Positions 59,584 to 64,000 of a stretch of DNA of 64,000 bases are shown in pieces (the stretch's first letter is position 1; each line of letters starts with the position of its first letter). This stretch comes from Exiguobacterium sp. s48 (GTDB taxonomy: Bacteria; Bacillota; Bacilli; Exiguobacteriales; Exiguobacteriaceae). The notes below the pieces were generated by a model. That model worked only from the letters and a program-made list of their open reading frames with translations, did no database searches and was not told the origin of the DNA. The stretch is from positions 434,001 to 498,000 of the forward strand of contig NZ_JACSKC010000001.1 in assembly GCF_018617395.1 (NCBI RefSeq), in the 5' to 3' direction. The position numbers and the translations under genes are program-made.

Positions 59584-60147
59584 ATGGCAAAAGAGAACAA
59601 TAAACGAGGCAAGCAAATGATTGTGGCGTTAGTCCTCATTCCGGCAATCTTCATCTTAGTCGGTGGAATCGTCGTCATGAACTATGCGATGGATCGCCCC
59701 CTCTTGTCTGTTCCATTTTTAGAAACGAGCGATGACCAATCGGAAGTGACAAAAACGACTGAAACGAAAGTCAACGTAACGGGAATCGATTCGGACACAG
59801 CGAACCGATTGAAGGCCGCGAATAGCGAGATTGAAAAGCTTCGTAATGAAAATGTTGAACTGACGAATGAAGTAAAAGCGAGACAGAGCGAGATCACGGA
59901 TTTGATTCGTGAACGAGACCGACTCGTCGCTGAACTTGAAGCCGCGACTAAAGAGGAAGCGACGTCATCTGATGTGGCGAGTGTATACGAAGAAATGTCG
60001 GCCAAGCAGGCGGCAGCCATCATGGGAGAACTCGAAAGTCCACAAGTGGCGGAACTGTTGAAGGAGCTATCGCCTAAACAACAAGCGGACATATTAGGTC
60101 GAATGAATGCACAACAGGCTGCGGTTGTGACGCAGCTTCTCCAATGA
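59584..60147 (+). CDS. ylxF: MotE/YlxF-like flagellar protein with MgtE N-terminal-like domain
   Basis: This 187-residue protein has one membrane helix (about residues 14-36), a coiled coil (residues about 70-125) and a C-terminal MgtE-N-like repeat (MSAKQAAAIMGELESPQ, LSPKQQADILGRMNAQQAA). It occupies the YlxF position in Bacillus; related MotE proteins assist stator assembly. ATG 59584 follows AAAGGGAAG. Confidence 0.85.
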   Translation: MAKENNKRGKQMIVALVLIPAIFILVGGIVVMNYAMDRPLLSVPFLETSDDQSEVTKTTETKVNVTGIDSDTANRLKAANSEIEKLRNENVELTNEVKARQSEITDLIRERDRLVAELEAATKEEATSSDVASVYEEMSAKQAAAIMGELESPQVAELLKELSPKQQADILGRMNAQQAAVVTQLLQ

Positions 60148-60169
60148 ATAGGAAAAAGGAGGGCCAACA

Positions 60170-61258
60170 TTGAATATCGCTTTATTGACACAAGCCATTC
60201 AAGGGTCGATGGCTCGCACCGGAATGGCGGAAGGCGAATCACAGGGGGCGGGCGGTTTTTTAAGCCTCTTATCTGCGATGCTCGCGCCGATGCAAAGTTC
60301 AGGGGAGCAGGTAGGGCTTCCTCAGCTTGAAGAAGGTGTGCTTCCTGAAGAACCAGTCGACTTAGAAAAAGTTGCACAAGAACTCGAAACGTGGTTTCAA
60401 AAACCTGATACGTTGAAGTGGCTCAAATCACTTCCGCAAGATGCGTATCGGACATTTATGGACGCATATGTAGGGTTACTCGGACAACTGTCTAATCCGT
60501 CGCCTGAAACAGAAATCTCGTCTTCGGTTTTACCGATGATCACTCAGACTGCGACTACGCCGAAAGTCCATATTACGAAGCAAACAGAGGGGAATGCTCA
60601 GACGACCAACATGTCACTCACTCAGCCCGTTCCAAACCAAGAACTTGCCAAACATGTTCAAACGATGCAACGGATTATTACACAGTATAAAGGACCGGTC
60701 GAAGGCACATTGAAAGATGTTCCCGTCTTGCCGAATGTTGAAACGGTGGAAGTCGCAAAACCTGCACGGCAACCGAACAATGTGGAATGGATGCCGAAAG
60801 GAATGAGCTGGTCGAAACCTCAAATCGATGTCGATACCGTCATGTATGCCTCTAAAGGTTCTCTTCCTGAAAACTTGCAGGCTCGGATTGAGGCGGCGCT
60901 TCAAAAAGCACCGTTCAAAAGTGGGGCAGACGGTTCTAAAGTATTCACCGTCAGACTCTATCCGGAACAACTTGGGGAACTCGTCGTCAAGCTAGAGCGA
61001 AAAAATGGAGAACTGGTAGTCAAGATGTTTGCTAGCAATCAAGAGGCGAAGCAATTGATTCAGTCACAAGTCCAACAGTTGCAACAAACGTTGACACCGC
61101 ACTCGCAAAACGTTCGGGTCGAGGTCAACTTGACACAGCAAGCGCTCGAGACAAAGTCAGCGATGTCAGACGGTTCTGAGCAACCGGAACAAGAGCAACC
61201 ACAAGAACAGCCTAAAGGAGGGTCTGAAGATGACGAGCATCCAACCGAAGACGAATGA
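60170..61258 (+). CDS. fliK: Flagellar hook-length control protein FliK
   Basis: This 362-residue secreted ruler sets hook length and switches export to filament subunits. The variable N-terminal two thirds are low in motif content; the conserved C-terminal domain is [19 protein letters not shown], then [21 protein letters not shown] Gln/Glu/Pro-rich tail ends the chain. The TTG start follows AAAAAGGAGGG. flgD begins 29 bp before its stop. Confidence 0.93.
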   Translation: MNIALLTQAIQGSMARTGMAEGESQGAGGFLSLLSAMLAPMQSSGEQVGLPQLEEGVLPEEPVDLEKVAQELETWFQKPDTLKWLKSLPQDAYRTFMDAYVGLLGQLSNPSPETEISSSVLPMITQTATTPKVHITKQTEGNAQTTNMSLTQPVPNQELAKHVQTMQRIITQYKGPVEGTLKDVPVLPNVETVEVAKPARQPNNVEWMPKGMSWSKPQIDVDTVMYASKGSLPENLQARIEAALQKAPFKSGADGSKVFTVRLYPEQLGELVVKLERKNGELVVKMFASNQEAKQLIQSQVQQLQQTLTPHSQNVRVEVNLTQQALETKSAMSDGSEQPEQEQPQEQPKGGSEDDEHPTEDE

Positions 61259-61658
61259 TTACACATTGCCAGACCAGTCGCTCCCAAAAGCGACGAACCA
61301 ATACGATAAAGACATGTTCATGAAGTTACTGCTCGCTCAAATCGCGAACCAGGATCCGATGTCGCCGATGGAAGACCGCGAGTTCATTGCACAGATGGCG
61401 CAGTTCTCTTCTCTCGAACAAATGCAAACCATCTCGAAACAACTCGATTCTGTTCTCGTCGACCGTCACATGTCGTCGATTTCTGAATACAGTAGCATGA
61501 TTGGGAAAACAATCGACTTCACATCTGAATCAAGTGAAGAGACGACGAAAGGCTCAGGTCGGGTCGTATCCATTTCACGAAACGACTTAACAGGGTATAT
61601 GGCCGATCTTGAAGACGGCACATCCGTCAGCGTGTACGATATCACATCCATCAAATAA
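61230..61658 (+). CDS. flgD: Flagellar hook assembly (capping) protein FlgD
   Basis: This 142-residue hook scaffold has the diagnostic block [20 protein letters not shown], then [15 protein letters not shown] short C-terminal beta region follows, as in the compact Bacillus form. The ATG lies inside fliK after AAAGGAGGG. Confidence 0.94.
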   Translation: MTSIQPKTNDYTLPDQSLPKATNQYDKDMFMKLLLAQIANQDPMSPMEDREFIAQMAQFSSLEQMQTISKQLDSVLVDRHMSSISEYSSMIGKTIDFTSESSEETTKGSGRVVSISRNDLTGYMADLEDGTSVSVYDITSIK

Positions 61659-61676
61659 TCATAGGAGGAATGCATT

Positions 61677-62582
61677 ATGTTAAGAGCAATGTACTCAGGA
61701 ATCAGTGGATTGAAGAACTTCCAATCGAAGCTAGACGTCGTCGGGAACAACATCGCCAACGTCAACACGTTCGGTTATAAAAAAGGTCGCGTCACGTTCA
61801 AAGACCTCGTCAGTCAACAAGTTGGTAGTGCGTCGGGTGGTAACGGAACGACTGCAGGTGGAATCAACCCGAAAGAAATTGGACTAGGTGGTACGATGGC
61901 AACTGTCGATAACGTCTATAACCAGGGTGCTATGCAAAACACCGGCCGTGCTCTTGATGTCGGGATTTCAGGCGAGGGCTTTTATGTTACTCGTACAGAA
62001 AACGGCTTCCAATATACTCGTGCTGGTAACTTCTACACAGATAATGATGGAAACCTTGTCACAGGAGACGGAACGTTCTTACTTGCATCTCGTACTGCGA
62101 CGACACCTCCATTGACACCACCAGCAACGACTCCACCACTCAATGCTGTTGAAACTCCGATCACACCGTACGACCCAACTGTAACTCCAGGTCCTACACC
62201 TGCATATGGTCGTATTCAGATTCCAGCAACTGCTAAGGCTATTTCTGTCGCAAAAGACGGGAAAGTTAGCTTTGTAGATGACGCAGGTAAGCTACAAGTG
62301 GCAGGTTATATTGTCACAGCGAATTTTGCCAACAACGCAGGTCTTTCAAAAACTGGTGCAAACAATTTTTCTGAATCACAGAACTCAGGTATTCCACAGA
62401 TTGGGATTCCAGGAGCTGATGGTAGAGGGTCACTCGTCTCAGGTGCACTTGAAATGTCAAACGTTGACCTTTCGGAAGAGTTCACAGAAATGATCGTGGC
62501 ACAGCGTGGATTCCAGGCGAACACACGAATTATCACAACATCGGACGAGATTCTTCAAGAACTCGTTAACCTGAAACGCTGA
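61677..62582 (+). CDS. flgE: Flagellar hook protein FlgE with a Pro/Thr-rich insert
   Basis: This 301-residue hook subunit has the axial-protein N-terminus (MLRAMYSGISGLKNFQ, VVGNNIANVNTFGYKK) and C-terminus (EEFTEMIVAQRGFQANTRI, SDEILQELVNLKR) of the Bacillus hook protein, which as I recall is about 264 residues. The extra length is a run at residues 140-177 with 12 prolines and 11 threonines in 38 residues, in the variable outer region. Some databases call this FlgG-like; placement after flgD supports hook. Confidence 0.93.
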   Translation: MLRAMYSGISGLKNFQSKLDVVGNNIANVNTFGYKKGRVTFKDLVSQQVGSASGGNGTTAGGINPKEIGLGGTMATVDNVYNQGAMQNTGRALDVGISGEGFYVTRTENGFQYTRAGNFYTDNDGNLVTGDGTFLLASRTATTPPLTPPATTPPLNAVETPITPYDPTVTPGPTPAYGRIQIPATAKAISVAKDGKVSFVDDAGKLQVAGYIVTANFANNAGLSKTGANNFSESQNSGIPQIGIPGADGRGSLVSGALEMSNVDLSEEFTEMIVAQRGFQANTRIITTSDEILQELVNLKR

Positions 62583-62800
62583 TGATTCGCGTCACGGCAT
62601 TTCGCGGTGAGGAGTTCGTGCTCAACGCTTTGCTCATCGAAACGGTGAAGGCAGAGCCCGACACGATCATCCAATTGTTTAATGGCAAAACGTATCTTGT
62701 AAAAGAATCAAAAGATCAAATCATTGAACGAACTGAAGCCTTTTATCGCTCAATCGGTTTAGTTGGAACGATGTTCACAAGAGGTGAAGAAGATGAGTGA
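62582..62800 (+). CDS. swrD: FlbD/SwrD-family flagellar protein
   Basis: This 72-residue protein starts MIRVTAFRGEEFVLNALLIE and matches the small FlbD family, called SwrD in Bacillus, which raises flagellar motor power for swarming. Its ATG shares a base with the flgE stop, and it overlaps fliL by 8 bp. Confidence 0.9.
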   Translation: MIRVTAFRGEEFVLNALLIETVKAEPDTIIQLFNGKTYLVKESKDQIIERTEAFYRSIGLVGTMFTRGEEDE

Positions 62801-63245
62801 AGAAGAAAAGAAAAAAGGTGGCGGCCTGAAGGTCGTGATCATCCTGCTTGTCGTCCTTCTCGTCATGGGCGGTGCCGGATTCATGACTTACAAATATGTC
62901 TTTGGGGATAACGTCACTGCTAAAACGAAACCGGTCACGGCCGAAGAGTTGGCGGAACGCAGTTTTATGACTGATGACATGACGACGAACATTCAAGACG
63001 AGCGTTTCATCAACGTGCAATTTACGATTGTCACGGATTCTGCAGACACGAGAGAAAATTTAGAGCTTCGTAAGTTTCAAGTGCACAACGTCATTCTCGG
63101 TGACCTGTCCGGCATGACGAAAGCACAGTTGGCAACAAAAGAAGATATGCAAAAATTCGAACAAACATTACGAGAACAACTTAACGGACTGCTTGAAGAA
63201 GGTGAAGTCCAACGCGTCTATATGACGAAGAAAATTATTCAGTGA
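62793..63245 (+). CDS. fliL: Flagellar basal-body-associated protein FliL
   Basis: This 150-residue protein has a short charged start, one membrane helix (about residues 12-32), and a periplasm-side FliL domain ending VQRVYMTKKIIQ. FliL surrounds or supports the stator. I chose ATG 62793 after AGAGGTGAAG. Confidence 0.93.
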   Translation: MSEEEKKKGGGLKVVIILLVVLLVMGGAGFMTYKYVFGDNVTAKTKPVTAEELAERSFMTDDMTTNIQDERFINVQFTIVTDSADTRENLELRKFQVHNVILGDLSGMTKAQLATKEDMQKFEQTLREQLNGLLEEGEVQRVYMTKKIIQ

Positions 63246-63253
63246 GGTGGCAT

Positions 63254-64000
63254 CATGGGAGAAGTACTGTCTCAACAAGAAATTGATGCCTTACTATCTG
63301 CTTTAAGCAGTGGGGATGTCGAAGCGGACTCCTTTCTCGCACAAGAGGAAGAGAAGAAAGTTCGGCAATACGACTTCAAACGAGCCGTTCGATTTTCAAA
63401 AGATCAAATTCGTAGTTTAACTCGGATTCACGAGCATTTTACGCGCATGCTCACGACATTTTTCTCGGCTCAACTTCGCACGTATGTTCAGTTTTCGGTC
63501 AACTCGGTCGAACAATTACCTTACGATGAATTCATTCATTCCATCCCGAGTATGACGATGATCAACTTGATTGAGGCGCCACCGTTAAATGGGCGATTCA
63601 TCATCGAGGTCAATCCGAACATCTCATATGCAATGTTAGACCGATTACTTGGTGGTCCCGGTGTCGAGATGGATAAAATCGAATCGTTTACCGAAATCGA
63701 AATGCGGATTTTGACGCAATTGTATAAGCGAGCCTTCTCCTCTTATGGAGATGCTTGGGAATCGATTGCGGAGATTAAAGCAGAGATGTCGGCTGTTGAA
63801 GTGAACCCGCAGTTCCTGCAACTCGTCTCACCAAACGAGACGGTCGTTCTGATTTCAATCGGTGTGACGATTGGCGAAGTGAGCGGGACAATCAATGTCT
63901 GTCTTCCATTCGTAACAATCGAACCGGTATTATCCAAACTATCGAGTCACTACTGGATGCAGGAAGCGAATCGCCGGAATGCGAGTCAGTCGAGTAAGGA
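63254..64000 (+). CDS. fliM: Flagellar motor switch protein FliM, N-terminal part
   Basis: This open frame runs 249 codons to the window end. The N-terminus MGEVLSQQEIDALLSALSSG is the FliM signature that binds phosphorylated CheY, and the CheC-like middle domain contains IEAPPLNGRFIIEVNP and LLGGPG. The ATG follows GAGGTGG, 8 bp after the fliL stop. The C-terminal FliN-like domain is outside the window. Confidence 0.96.

Noticed and set aside
59682-60377. 231-codon minus-strand frame across ylxF/fliK
   Set aside because: Antisense to two real genes; composition is biased and no start signal is seen.

Overview
The window is about 64 kb of core chromosome from a low-to-mid GC Gram-positive bacterium of the class Bacilli. 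The gene order (pyr, then gmk-rpoZ-coaBC-priA-def-fmt-rsmB-rlmN-prpC-prkC-rsgA-rpe, then rpmB-yloU-fakA-sdaA-recG-fapR, then rnc-smc-ftsY-ffh, then rplS-lepB-rbgA-rnhB-sucCD-dprA-topA-trmFO-xerC-hslVU-codY-flg/fli) follows the pyr-to-fla/che stretch of the Bacillus subtilis chromosome. Protein character, the balanced GC and frequent TTG starts suggest Exiguobacterium or a close relative. That genus call is inference, not something the sequence proves. I found no rRNA, tRNA, CRISPR array, prophage or insertion sequence.

Layout. 1-2380: end of the pyrimidine operon (pyrK fragment, pyrD, pyrF, pyrE). 2381-4242: a two-gene unit encoding a membrane-anchored surface protein and an aromatic-acid-exporter-type permease. 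4248-5936 (minus strand): rqcH. 6092-18598: a long housekeeping series for nucleotides, CoA, replication restart, N-formyl cycling, rRNA modification, the PrpC/PrkC signalling pair, ribosome assembly and pentose phosphate. Here peptide deformylase and Met-tRNA formyltransferase form one polypeptide. 18594-19990: thiamine uptake and activation (thiT, thiN) under a TPP riboswitch. 20009-26157: rpmB (minus), the Asp23-family protein, fakA, serine dehydratase and recG. 26161-29769: the FapR-controlled phospholipid/fatty-acid operon. 29830-37310: rnc, a minus-strand DUF1128 gene, smc, ftsY, ylxM and ffh. 37320-41707: rpsP, rimM, trmD, rplS, signal peptidase, rbgA and rnhB. 41722-42824: an orphan FliK-like/FlhB-C-like pair. 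42876-45035: sucCD behind a promoter with a catabolite-response site. 45086-53161: dprA, topA, trmFO and the xerC-hslV-hslU-codY operon, preceded by a probable CodY box. 53434-64000: the start of the fla/che operon (flgB to fliM), which runs off the window end.

Genes are tightly packed with many 1-29 bp overlaps, so most are translationally coupled. Transcription units are separated by clear intrinsic terminators, several of them bidirectional between convergent genes. Visible control includes the TPP riboswitch, a FapR operator, a likely L19 leader, a cre site and a CodY site.

The most notable items are the def-fmt fusion, a 38-codon Pro/Thr-rich insert in the hook protein, the flagellar-switch-like orphan pair next to rnhB, and the CodY site upstream of codY's own operon. 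I saw nothing that convincingly amounts to an undescribed defence or mobile system; this is conserved core genome with a few unusual variations.
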